Origin: Bufo bufo
Lineage: Eukaryota > Chordata > Amphibia > Anura > Bufonidae
Assembly: GCF_905171765.1 (NCBI RefSeq)
Contig: NC_053389.1
Span: 212,728,624 to 212,792,623 of the forward strand
Direction: 5' to 3'
Length of the DNA stretch: 64,000 nt
The notes beneath the pieces were generated by a model. That model had not been told where the DNA came from, did no database searches, and saw only the letters and a program-made list of their open reading frames with translations. The translations under genes and the position numbers were made by a program. Position 1 is the stretch's first letter. Every line of letters begins with the position of its first letter. This document shows positions 33,230 through 43,326 of the stretch, piece by piece.

Positions 33230-33595
33230 CTTCATCATGTCATTGCCACTGTCTGCTATATGGCTTCTGCTGTCACCATTATGCCACTGCCACTGTCTGT
33301 CTGTCTACCATCATGTTCCATACCATATGGCTTCTGCTGCTCCACCACAGCTACTAGTTCATGCTGCTAATCCCCTACTGTCACTTTTAGTACCCCTACT
33401 GCCACTATCATTACTGCTACAGCGGCCACTACTAAAGCCTTAACACAGCCACACAAACATCCACTTGCTGCTATGTCTGTTCCAAGCTGTGCTGCTACTG
33501 CTGGCACTACTATTGCTGCCACTGTTACACTTACACAACTTACCCTTTCCACATCCACACTGTACTGCTGCTGCTTTCCAGGCTTTTTCAACTTT
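33230..33595. repeat. CTG/CCA-rich low-complexity DNA
   Basis: The run is rich in GCTGCTA, CCACTGTC and TACTGCC and looks like a degenerate microsatellite. Open frames here come from composition. Confidence 0.6.
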
Positions 33596-33899
33596 AGAAA
33601 AATCCAATGTTTCCTCTGAGACTTAAAACTTGTTTATGTATAAATACAGGCAAGCATTATGCCCTATTAATGTATATATTTGGATGCTTGTGCAGAACAA
33701 GCCAATGTATCTTGTGAATGTAAGAATTTGTGTGATTAAACACCATTTGCTCCAGATAATGGACAATTTTTGAAGGTTAATAACATAAACAAGCATAACA
33801 TATGTGACAAAGCAAAAATCTATAAAAATTCTAAAGAAATAAAAATATATTTAAAAATACTATGAGACCTCCGGTCTATGAGACTTTTAGGCCAATTGG
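33596..33899. other. AT-rich interval, nothing recognised
   Basis: No ORF, tandem array or terminal repeat could be supported. Confidence 0.4.
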
Positions 33900-33954
33900 A
33901 GCATATTTGTTTCATGTAGAATTGATTCGGACACAAATTGATTCGGACACAAAT
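33900..33954. repeat. 55-bp direct repeat, left copy
   Basis: The sequence from AGCATATTTGTTTCATG to CGGACACAAAT recurs identically at 38753-38807. It contains an internal 16-bp doublet (ATTGATTCGGACACAA). It is interpreted as the target-site duplication of the intervening insertion. Confidence 0.85.
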
Positions 33955-34400
33955 CAAAGGAGCAGGTTATGGTTCCGAAACGCGTTTGGTAGAGCTTAGG
34001 ACCTCCAGATTGTGAGCTATACTTTGATCGGATTCTAATAATTAACATATGAGAGCGTTCTATAAGGATTCATTTGATCCACGCCGAACGGCACCTGCGA
34101 TGGCTATTTGACAACATCTATACAGAGCCCAGATCACGTGGGACATCAAGTTTGCAGAGCAGCTACATCAATATTACTTGCCGCACATGTTGGACGCCGA
34201 GCCTTGCAGCCGTAGCACATAGACGGTAAGCCGAATCTTAGACCGGCGGCGCTTTCAATGAGAAGGAGTAGCGGAGGTAAGTCATTCCAGTGCCGGAGAC
34301 CACGTGGGACGCTATGCTGAGGCAAAATACCCCGCTTCCTACATTGAGCCTTCAGAATTGTAAGTAGCAGCCTGCAATTACCTATAGTTGATGGAACAAT

Positions 34401-37400
34401 TGTCACGCCCTGCCCTGTGGGTATACTGAGGAGATCTGTCAGAGTTGCTTCATGTGACTCAATCTGACAGTTTGTTTTGTTGTGGGTTTGAACTAAATCC
34501 CACCTCCTCCCAGGTGTTGTTCTTTAGGTAATTGGTGAGGTTATTTATTCCCCTGTATCCTAACTGCAGTACCCGATTCCTCCTGCCTGCCATGGTCGCG
34601 CTAGACTCTGGACATTTTGAGTTAAAGGTATTTGTTGACAGTGGCGCAGGGGTTAATCTTATTGATTTTAAATTTCTTCAGAGTCATGGTTTTAAAACTA
34701 GCGCATTAAGCAAAGAGATACCAGTGTTTGCTATAGATTCCGCCCCCTCTCACAAAGATGTCTAACTCATATTGTTCAGGATATTCATTTGAGGTTGGGT
34801 GATTCTCATGTTGAGTTCATTTCTTGCTTTGTTATGAAAGGTTTGCCTGCTCCGATGGTTCTGGGTTTACCATGGTTGATAAAAAATAACCCTACCATTA
34901 ACTGGCAAACAAGACAAATCAGTAATTGGAGTGAATTTTGTATGAACAACTGTCTTAGTGCCTCTATTTCGGGGGTGTCCACTAAGGTGTTGCCTCAGTT
35001 TCTTTCCAATTTTTCAGACATATTCTATGAGGGTGGAGCTCAGGAGTTGCCCCCTCACCGAGAGTATGATTGTCTGGTCAATCTTATCCCCGGAGCAAAA
35101 TTGCCAAAATCTAGGTTATATAATCTTTCTTAACCCGAAAGAGTACCTATGTGGGAATATATTACCGAGAGTTTGGCAAAGGGACATATTAGACCATCTA
35201 AATCTTCTATGGCCGCTGGCTTCTTTTTTGTAAAGAAGAAGGACGGATACCTTAGACCGTTCCTAGATTTTCGGGAGCTGAATCTCATTACTGTCCATGA
35301 TCCTTATCCCCTTTTCTTGATTCCGGATCTATTATGATCAGATTGTTGGTGCCAAGGTGTTTTCTAAGTTGGATTTAAGAGGAGTTTATAATCTGATCAG
35401 AATCAGGGAAGGAGATGAATGGAAAATTGCCTTCAATACCCCCGAGGGTCACTTCGAGAACCTAGTCATGCCCTTTGGTTTAACTAATGCTACAGCAGTC
35501 TTTCAGCGCTTTATCAATGAAATTTTTCATCATTTGGTCGGGAGGTTCGTTGTTATTTACCTCAATGACATACTAATTTGCTCACCCGATATGAAGACTC
35601 ATCAGGATCATTTGAGACAAGTGTTATTGATCCTTTGGGAGAATAAACTGTATGCTAAGTTGGAAAAATGTGTGTTTGCAGTTCAGGAGCTGCTGTTTTT
35701 GGGGTATTTGCCTCTGGTTTTCATATGGATCCCGAAAAGGTCCGTGCGGTACTGGAATGGGAGCGGCCGGAGAATCAGAAAGCCCTGATGCGGTTTTTAG
35801 GATTTACTAATTACTACAGAAAATTCATCCTGAATTATTTCACCATTGTCAAACCTTTGACAGATATGATTAGGAAGGGCTCTGACTTCTCTGTCTGGTC
35901 GGATGAGGCATTACAGGCTTTCTCTGCTATTAAGAAATGTTTTGCTTCTGCTCCCATTCTGATGCAACCTGATGTGTCTCAACCCTTCATTGTGGAGGTT
36001 GACGCGTCAGAAGTCGGAGCAGTCTTGTCGCAGGGTCCCTCTCCTAGCAAATGGCGCCCATGTGCTTTTTTCTCCAAAGAAACTCTCGGCTGCTGAAAGA
36101 AATTATGATGTTGGGAAAAGAGAGTTTTTGGCCATCAAATTGGCCTTTGAAGAGTGGCATCATTGGCTAGAAGGGGCTACCCATCCGATTACGGTATTTA
36201 CTGACCATAAGAATCTGGCTTACCTGCAATCTGCAAATCGTTTAAATCCTAGGCAGGCTAGATGGTTATTGTTTTTATACCAGGTTCAATTTTGTGGTCA
36301 ACTATCGCCCTGGGACTAAAAAACGTCAAAGCGGATGCGTTGTCACGTAGATTTCCGGGGGGGGGGGGGTAGGGATTTCGGAGGATACCCCTCCGATTTT
36401 GGCTGATGGGGTGGTGGTTTCCGCTCTTTACCCCGAGCCAACGACGGAAGTGTTGGGGGCTCAAGAGGACGCACCTGATTCTTGTCTTCCAGGCAAGTTG
36501 TTTGTTCCTTCTGAACTGTGATACAAGGTGTTCAAGGAACATCATGATACTGTCCTTGCACAATATCCTCGAAGTAGATCCACTGTAGATCTTATTTCCC
36601 GTAGATTCTGGTGGCCAGGGTTGCGTAAAAGTGTTGAGGGTTATGTAGAAGCCTGTAAGACCTGTGCACGCGCGAAAGTGGCTGACACTCGGCCATCAGG
36701 TTCTCTTCTTCCTTTGTCCATCCCATCTCGTCCTTGGACGCATTTATCCATAGACTTAATTACTGATTTGCCACGTTCCTCTGTGAAAACTGTGATTTTT
36801 GTGGTAGTCGACTGCTTCAGCAAGATAGCTCACTTTGTACCACTATCAGGTTTGCCAATGTGAAAACTCTCGCTCAGGTTTTTATTGATAACATTGTGAA
36901 ATTACATGGCATTCCCTCTGATGTGTTGTCTGATAGGGGGACGCAATTTGTTTCCAGGTTTTGGAGGGCGTTTTGGTCTCGTCTGGGTATTCAGTTGTCT
37001 TTCTCTTCGGCTTTTCATCCTCAGTCGAATGGTCAAACTGAGCGCACTAACCAAAACATGGAGACCTATTTGAGGTGTTTTGTCGCTGAGAATCAGGATG
37101 AGTGGTTCTCGTTCTTGTCTTTAGCTGAGTTTGCCTTGAATAACCGTGGACAGGAGTCAACTGATAAGTCACCATTTTTTTGGAGCATATTGTTTTCACC
37201 CTCACTTTGGTACTTTCTCTGGGACCAAATCTTCTGGGATACCGGAAGAAGAGAGATTATCTTCCTCCTTGTCATCTATCTGGCGGAAGATTCAAGTTAA
37301 TTTGAAAAAAATGGGTGAAAGATATAAACGGATGGCTGACAAGAGACGCATGACTGGTCCGGACCTGTGTGTGGGTGATTTGGTGTGGTTGTCCACTAAA

Positions 37401-38005
37401 AACATTAAGCTGAATGTGCCCTCTTGGAAATTGGGTCCAAGATTTATTGGCCCTTACAAAATCTCGGCCATTGTCAATCCAGTGGCGTTTCGTCTGGAAC
37501 TTCTGCAGGCCTGGAAGATAATGTGTTTCACAGGTCCTTGTTGAAGAAATATGTGGAACCTGCGGAACCATCTCCTTTGCCTCCTCCTCCTGTTTTGGTT
37601 GATGGTAATCTGGAGTTTAAGATCTCTAGCATTCTCAACTCACGTGTTCTTCGGGGTTCTCTTCAGTACCTGGTGCATTGGAGGGGATATGGTCCCGAGG
37701 AAAGAATGTGGGTTCTGGCTACCAATGTTAATGCTAGCCGCCTTGTCAATGCCTTTCACAGGGCACACCCGGATAAAGTTGGACCTGGGTGTCCGGAGGT
37801 CACCCGTAGAGGGGGGGGGGGTGTATTGTCAACCTATAGTTGATGGAACAATTGTCACGCCCTGCCCTGTTGGTGTTCTGAGGAGATCTGTCAGAGTTGC
37901 TGCATGTGACTAGATCTAACAGTTTGTTTTGTGGTGGGTTTGAACTGAATCCCACCTCCTCCCAGGTGTTGTTCTTTAGGCAATTGGTGAGTCTAGTTAT
38001 TCCTC
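34401..38005 (+). mobile_element. Decayed Ty3/gypsy chromovirus with gag deleted
   Basis: Direct repeats beginning TGTCACGCCCTGCCCTG lie at 34401-34551 and 37853-38003. Protease sequence begins only ~40 bp after the left repeat, so the rest of the 5' LTR and gag are gone. A G-rich polypurine tract (AGAGGGGGGGGGGG) lies at 37808-37821. An extra ~21 bp before TGTCACG (CCTATAGTTGATGGAACAAT) is shared by both ends. Confidence 0.82.
34592..37810 (+). pseudogene. Chromovirus pol (protease, RT, RNase H, integrase, chromodomain)
   Basis: Parts appear in order but in shifting frames: protease FVDSGAGVNLID (about 34632); RT from about 35149 with [20 protein letters not shown] and MPFGLTNA; RNase H ([15 protein letters not shown], about 35991); integrase with DLITDLPRSS and DRGTQFVSRFW...HPQSNGQTER; and a C-terminal chromodomain (LQYLVHWRGYGPEERMW, about 37660). 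The RT active site reads YLND instead of YLDD, so a catalytic aspartate is lost in addition to the frameshifts. Chromodomains in this position tether integration to particular chromatin. The copy is dead. Confidence 0.9.
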
Positions 38006-38007
38006 CC

Positions 38008-38752
38008 TCTCCCTATAGCCTTTGCGGGTTATAGTTCTACCTTGTGTGAGCTCTGGAAGTTTGGTGGATCATCTGGAATGGGAGCTTTTATCCACATATG
38101 ACATCAAAACCCAGCTAAATATCCAAGTGGACTGTGCATGCATGCATGCTTTTACGCAAATTTTATACTTATCTACGTACTGTGGGATTTTGTATTGGGT
38201 TATATGATTTTAGAGAGATTGTGAATATTTACTTACACACTTTATCTATATTGAGAGATCTTCATTTGGAATTTACCACTGAGCTACAGCGATTACACAA
38301 ATAGAGAGATCTCCAATATATGAGGAAGTGATTTTTATGTTATATATTATTGCAACTATGGTCTGTATTTAGGTGGATGCGTATATTATATATATCGGTG
38401 GAATCTTTTTTGCACATTTTTCACATTTTGTTGACTGATTATGCGGTTTTAATATAAAACACACACCCTTCTGAACATTCCCCTATTTTGATATGCTAGG
38501 ATACAAAGTTATATATACAGAGAAATAGCTCTTTTTGTCAGTGCATTAGAATCACCTTTAATTGTATAATCTTCATTTTGTGATTTTTCATACATATGTT
38601 TTAATAAAAATTATTTTTATCCACATAAGTCCAAGTGATGGAGTGCCTGTCAAAACTTATTTTATATTTTCTTTTCCGGACAGGGTGGGTCTATTTGTTC
38701 AGTGCACCCTATCCTTTTCGATTAATAGGAGAGCCGCCTTTTTTTTTTTTTC
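38008..38752. other. Right part of the 55-bp-duplication insertion
   Basis: AT-rich, with a doublet GAGAGATCTTCATTTGG / GAGAGATCTCCAATATAT about 60 bp apart (38250-38320). There is no ORF. Part of the first ~150 bp may still be gypsy LTR, since its right end was not located. Confidence 0.4.
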
Positions 38753-38807
38753 AGCATATTTGTTTCATGTAGAATTGATTCGGACACAAATTGATTCGGA
38801 CACAAAT
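38753..38807. repeat. 55-bp direct repeat, right copy
   Basis: Identical to 33900-33954; right-hand target duplication. Confidence 0.85.
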
Positions 38808-38847
38808 AAAAAAAGAAATTTGATCATCTCTAGGCTGCACTAATTAA

Positions 38848-39445
38848 TTAAAAAAATAGTATTATTAAGTCTCTGCCCAGAGATTCCATGTCTTCTTTAA
38901 TATATGACAATAACCTATTAGTCTTAGAATCAGCTGATTGACATTGCATGCTGTTTAGGACATATGATGCATGCAGATTATTAGTACCCAGAGGCATAAT
39001 TTTAACTTTATCTTCATTGATTCTCATTTGCCAAAAGGATGTCCAAAAACCTAAAGAGTCAATATCAGCGTATAGTTTATGGGAATCTTCCATAGACTGC
39101 ACAGTACTACACAGCTTGGTGTCTTCTGTAAAAATACATTTCATACAGTACTATTAATCCCAGCCATGGCATCATTAATAAATAAGTAAAGTAAGAGACC
39201 CAGCACTGAACCTTGTGGTATACCACTTATAACCAGACACCATTTAGAGTAGTAATTATTGACCACCAATCTTTGGATATAGTCCTTCAACCAGTTTTCA
39301 ATCCAATTACAAAATATACTTTCACAGTCTATAGACCTTATTTTACCTTTTAAACATCCTTGAAGGACAGCATCAATTGACTGTCAAAAGTCCAAGTACA
39401 CTATATCCACAGCCACCCCTATGTCCAGGCTTCCACTGATCATCA
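38848..39445 (-). pseudogene. LINE reverse transcriptase fragment (CR1/L2-like)
   Basis: Minus-strand reading gives a WLKDYIQRLVVNN segment, then GIPQGSVLGLLLYLFINDA (the PQGSVLGPLLF motif), FTEDTKLCSTVQSMEDSHKL (catalytic YADD replaced by a TED version) and GFWTSFWQMRINEDKVKIM. At least two frameshifts and several stops break it. LINE RTs copy their RNA at a nicked target; this piece is inactive. Confidence 0.78.
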
Positions 39446-39789
39446 GAAAAACAAATCAGGTTAGTCTGACAACATCTGTCCTAGGTAAATCCATCCCCAC
39501 TTTTACTTATAATATAACTTATGGTCATATACTACTGTATATATCCTCTTCACTGGTCTGCAAAATTTTTTATTTTCAAGAGATGTTTTTGTTATTCCAC
39601 GTAATCTTTATGTTTTTGGGTGCACTGAATGCAAAAATGACCTCCATTTTTTCATAGGAAATCACATTTCCTGACAATTTAAGTAACTATGTTAAATAAG
39701 GCAATACCACAAAATAAATGGAAATAGACTTATTATTAAAGTTTTATTACAATTTTTTCATGAAAATCCTTTTTTTTACTGAAATGAGC
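39446..39789. other. AT-rich interval, nothing recognised
   Basis: No supported ORF or repeat; it contains runs of T near 39770. Confidence 0.4.
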
Positions 39790-41260
39790 TCACCTACACA
39801 CACTAAACTCGATTATTCGTCCCTGTGAGGCTCCTCTTGGTGCATTTACGCTTGTGAGTAGCATCTGGAATGTCTCTCTGAGGCATCCAAAGTAGTCTGC
39901 CATCATTGTAATGCTCCATTTTCCCTGGCATCTCCTTTCCAGCTCTTTAATGTCTTGGTAGAATTGTTCACCTTGTTCCTCACTCATAGCTCCCAATTTT
40001 TCAGGAAAGTAGTCAAGGTGGGACTGGAGGAAATGCACTTTCAAACTCATCAGGCAACCTAAAGCTTGAAATGCTTTCAGCATTTGTCCGACGATCTTTT
40101 TGTAGTGAGGATCTTTGTTATTGCCTAAAAATTTCTGTACGACTTCTATAAATGCAATCCACCCTTCTTTTTGAGGATCCGTCATGGTACTGACAAACTC
40201 TTGATTAACTATAAGCCTTCTAATGTCTAGTCCGACGAACACATCTTCCTTCAATTTTGCCTCCGACAGGCCTGGAAACTTGGTGACCAAGTATTTGAAG
40301 CATTCTTTATCTCTTGGAAGTGATTTTACGAATTACTTAATCAATTCCAATTCTATGTGGAGAGGTAGTAGAAGAACTTAAGGTACCAAAGTTTCTCAGA
40401 GGACATTTTTTTCACCGACTGTTAGCACCCTTGGGTGCCAACTCTTCTTGGTCCAGTGATTTTGTCGGTCTCGACTGTCACATAGACACAGAAAACAATG
40501 GTATTTGGTATACCCAGCATGTTGCCCGAGCAGCATGCACACAAGACCCACACACTTGCCAACCATGGTCTTCATATTTATGTTTACAACGAACCAATTC
40601 CAAGTTCTCGTAGGTTTCCTTCAAGTGTACGGAATGACCTACAGGTATGAAAGCGTAAAAACCACCATTGTGGAGTAAAACTGCTTTGAGACTTCTTTTT
40701 GAAGAATCTATAAAAAGACGCCATTGCTCTGAATCATATTGGATTTTAAATTGACCCATTAGACCTTCGACATTGATGCAATAAACCAACTTGTCTTCCT
40801 GGGTGAAGTAAGGAACGAACTCCTTTTCACAATGTCTGAACCATGAAGATCCGAGTAACTCAGCGGCATCTTTGGGAAGATTCAAGTCTCTTACCAAATC
40901 ATTCATCTCCTCCTGAGAAAACAATTTTGGTCTTGTATCATCGTCAAAGTCAGAACTTGATTAGTCATCTGGTTCAGGTATGACTTCACCTTCATCGGAG
41001 CTAGGTATATCTGTGCCATGGGGGATGGGACGAATTGCTAAGTGAAGATTTGGGTATGAAATGGAATGCTTCCATTTGGAATTAAACCCTTTCACATCAC
41101 ATGAACAAAAAAAACAGTCGTCACTATGGTTCTTTTGCTCTCGCCATACCATAGGAATCCCATAGGAAAGACTTTTTCTTACCCTTGAATCAGTTTCAGA
41201 GGTCCTCAACACACAGTTTGCACACTTTATGAGGCGCCCAAACTTTATCTTGATCTCCAA
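39790..41260 (-). pseudogene. Broken gene of an unassigned, repeat-associated protein family
   Basis: Three minus-strand frames belong to one protein. The first (41260-40961) has C-x2-C (CANC) and C-x-C (CFFCSCDVKGF) pairs. The second (40924-40478) continues in the same frame after one stop, reading SSSDFDDDTRPKLFSQEEMN. The third (40290-39790) contains SLKVHFLQSHLDYFPEKLG and EEQGEQFYQDIKELERRCQG; its frame extends upstream past a stop at about 40336. The pattern recalls a family I have seen as many uncharacterised copies in animals, often repeated, but I cannot name its function. The paired cysteines suggest a small zinc-binding domain. It may be cargo or ORF of a mobile element; no TIRs were found. 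Confidence 0.6.
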
Positions 41261-41319
41261 TTTTTAGTCCAAAGTATGCAAAGTATACTTTAAAAAAAAA
41301 TATATTCTGCTTTTGCAGA

Positions 41320-41640
41320 AGTGGATGATTGCTCAAGTGGATGATTGTAGAATTAGTTCCCTGTAAAGAAAACCCCTTCACAACATCTAGCCAAGTAAAG
41401 AACACTCTCAAGGAGGTAGGCATGTCATTGTCAAAGCTACAGTCAAAAGATGCCTTTATGAATATAAATCAATGGTTTATCTCAAGATGCAAACTACTAA
41501 TAACACTCAAGAAAAGAAATACCAGATAAAAGCTCGCTAGAAAATACATATATTGAGGAACAAAATTTAATGGACAAATGACACCAAGAGTAACTTGATC
41601 CAGATTAACAGGAACACAACAGGCTTGGTTTGATAGTCCC
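41320..41640 (+). pseudogene. Tc1 transposase fragment
   Basis: The stretch parallels the Tc1-A transposase gene around 19700-19980 (AAACCCCTTCACAACATCTA, AACACTCTCAAGGAGGTAGG, TTTATCTCAAGATGCAAAC). It has stops in all frames and no ends, so it is an old internal fragment. Confidence 0.6.
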
Positions 41641-41644
41641 CTTT

Positions 41645-41648
<4 letters not shown>

Positions 41649-41677
<29 letters not shown>
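41649..41677. repeat. (TA)n microsatellite
   Basis: Left-most of several TA runs that border the Tc1 elements from here to 54805. Confidence 0.9.
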
Positions 41678-41684
<7 letters not shown>

Positions 41685-42733
41685 TCACCTAAAGAATTAT
41701 TAGGAACACCTGTTCTATTTCTCATTATGCAATTATCTAGTCAACCAATCACATGGCAGTTGCTTCAATGCATTTAGGAGTGTGGTCCTGGTCAAGACAA
41801 TCTCCTGAGCTCCAAACTGAATGTCAGAATGGGAAAGAAAGGTGATTTAAGCAATTTTGAGCGTGGCATGGATGTTGGTGCTAGACGGGCCGGTCTCAGT
41901 ATTTCACAATCTGCTCCGTTACTGGGATTTTCACGCACAACCATTTCTAGGGTTTACAAAAAATGGCGTGAAAAGGGAAAAACATCCAGTATGCGGCAGT
42001 CCTGTGGGCAAAAATGCCTTGTGGATGCTAGAGGTCAGAGGAGAATGGGCCGACTGATTCAAGCTGATAGAAGAGCAAAGTTGACTGAAATAACCACTCG
42101 TTACAACCGAGGTATGCAGCAAAGCATTTGTGAAGCCACAACACGCACAACCTTGAGGCGGATGGGCTACAACAGCAGAAGACCCCACCGGGTACCACTC
42201 ATCTCCACTATAAATAGGAAAAAGAGGCTACAATTTGCACGAGCTCACCAAAATTGGACTGTTGAAGACTGGAAAAATGTTGCCTGGTCTGATGAGTCTC
42301 GATTTCTGTTGAGACATTCAAATGGTAGAGTCCGAATCTGGCGTAAACAGAATGAGAACATGTATCCATCCTCTGATGGCTACTTCCAGCAGGATAATGT
42401 ACCATGTCACAAAGCTCGAATCATTTCAAATTGGTTTCTTGAACATGACAATGAGTTCACTGTACTAAAATGGCCCCGACAGTCACCAGATCTCAACCCA
42501 ATAGAGCATCTTTGGGATGTGGTGGAACGGGAGCTTCGTGACCCTGGATGTGCATCCCTCAAATCTCCATCAACTGCAAGATGCTATCCTATCAATATGG
42601 GCCAACATTTCTAAAGAATGCTATCAGCACATTGTTGAATCAAGGCCACGTAGAATTAATGCAGTTCTGAAGGCAAAAGGGGGTCCATCACCGTATTAGT
42701 ATGGTGTTCCTAATAATTCTTTAGGTGAGTGTG
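41678..42733 (+). mobile_element. Tc1-like element B
   Basis: TIRs CACTCACCTAAAGAATTATT and AATAATTCTTTAGGTGAGTG are flanked by TA-rich DNA. Length is ~1.06 kb, shorter than usual because the transposase has an internal deletion. Confidence 0.88.
41829..42699 (+). pseudogene. Tc1-like DD36E-type transposase with internal deletion
   Basis: An HTH region (ISQSAPLLGFSRTTISRVYK) is followed by VAWSDESRFLLRHSNGR with the first D, then FQQDNVPCHKARI and SPDLNPIEHLWD, with 36 residues between D and E. Between RIWRKQNENMYPSS and DGYFQQDN about 60-75 residues normally present in this family are missing, apparently in frame; this is inferred from family length. The 261-codon frame then shifts near 42570, and the C-terminus continues at 42517-42699 in another frame. 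Both defects make it inactive. Confidence 0.85.
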
Positions 42734-42740
42734 TATATAT

Positions 42741-43326
42741 TGTAGCGGGATTAGCTCACAGGACCGCCGTCTCCTGGGATAGACGGGCGCTATAGGCACA
42801 TAAAACACAGTCCAGTCCAAGCAAGTACGGTGCAACTGGCCTCAGCCAGTTTTATTGATTTTTGCAGAAAAAGAATTAAACAAAACAGTTCAAAACAAAT
42901 GAAATACCTGTCCGTCTGGCCACTACTTCTAAACAGGCAGTAGTCCCTAACTACATGAAACTGAGCCTTGTGCCCAGCTCCATCAACAAAACACACAGTT
43001 GTTTTTCACTCACCCAGCAGGGTTCTTCCCAGGAGCAGAGAGCTCAGCTAGTGAGCTGTTTGCCCTTTTATAGCACACTCAGGTTGCAAGGTGATTAGCC
43101 ACAGTTACCCTGAATACCTGGAGTGGCTAATTGGAGCAGGGACCCACCCAACTCTCCCTGCTCCAAGCAGCCAGGCCCTTCTAACCAGGTTTTTAACAAA
43201 ACCCTTGCAAAGAGAAAACCTAGTTTTCCTTGCTGTCAATTCCCTGGCTGCTTTTTAGAACGTATAGGACAGGAACCTAGGTGAAATGTAGACTCCTTCT
43301 ACCACTTTCCCCCTGGTCCTGTCACA
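42741..43326 (-). repeat. 3' LTR of Gmr1-like element
   Basis: Matches 47655-48240 over 586 bp with one difference noticed (CCTGTCCGTC against CCTGGCCGTC). Minus-strand ends are TGTGACAGG...CCGCTACA. The polyprotein stop lies inside it. Confidence 0.93.

Larger units (their letters stand above)
33955..38752 (+). mobile_element. Insertion bounded by a 55-bp duplication, split by a gypsy element
   Basis: Apart from the nested chromovirus (34401 to about 38005), the inserted unit is ~1.2 kb. It starts CAAAGGAGCAGG, reaches CCGAAACGCGTTTGG within 20 bp, and ends in a T-rich run (38739-38751). The GAAACGCGT string is the 3' half of a hammerhead core, but no CTGANGA lies upstream. A long duplication fits target-primed retrotransposition, for example by a Penelope enzyme; this is inference. 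No ORF is seen in the non-gypsy parts. Confidence 0.55.

Noticed and set aside
33966..33995. Full hammerhead at CCGAAACGCGTTTGG
   Set aside because: No CTGANGA core or stem II partner lies upstream within a plausible distance; only the 3' half of the motif is present.
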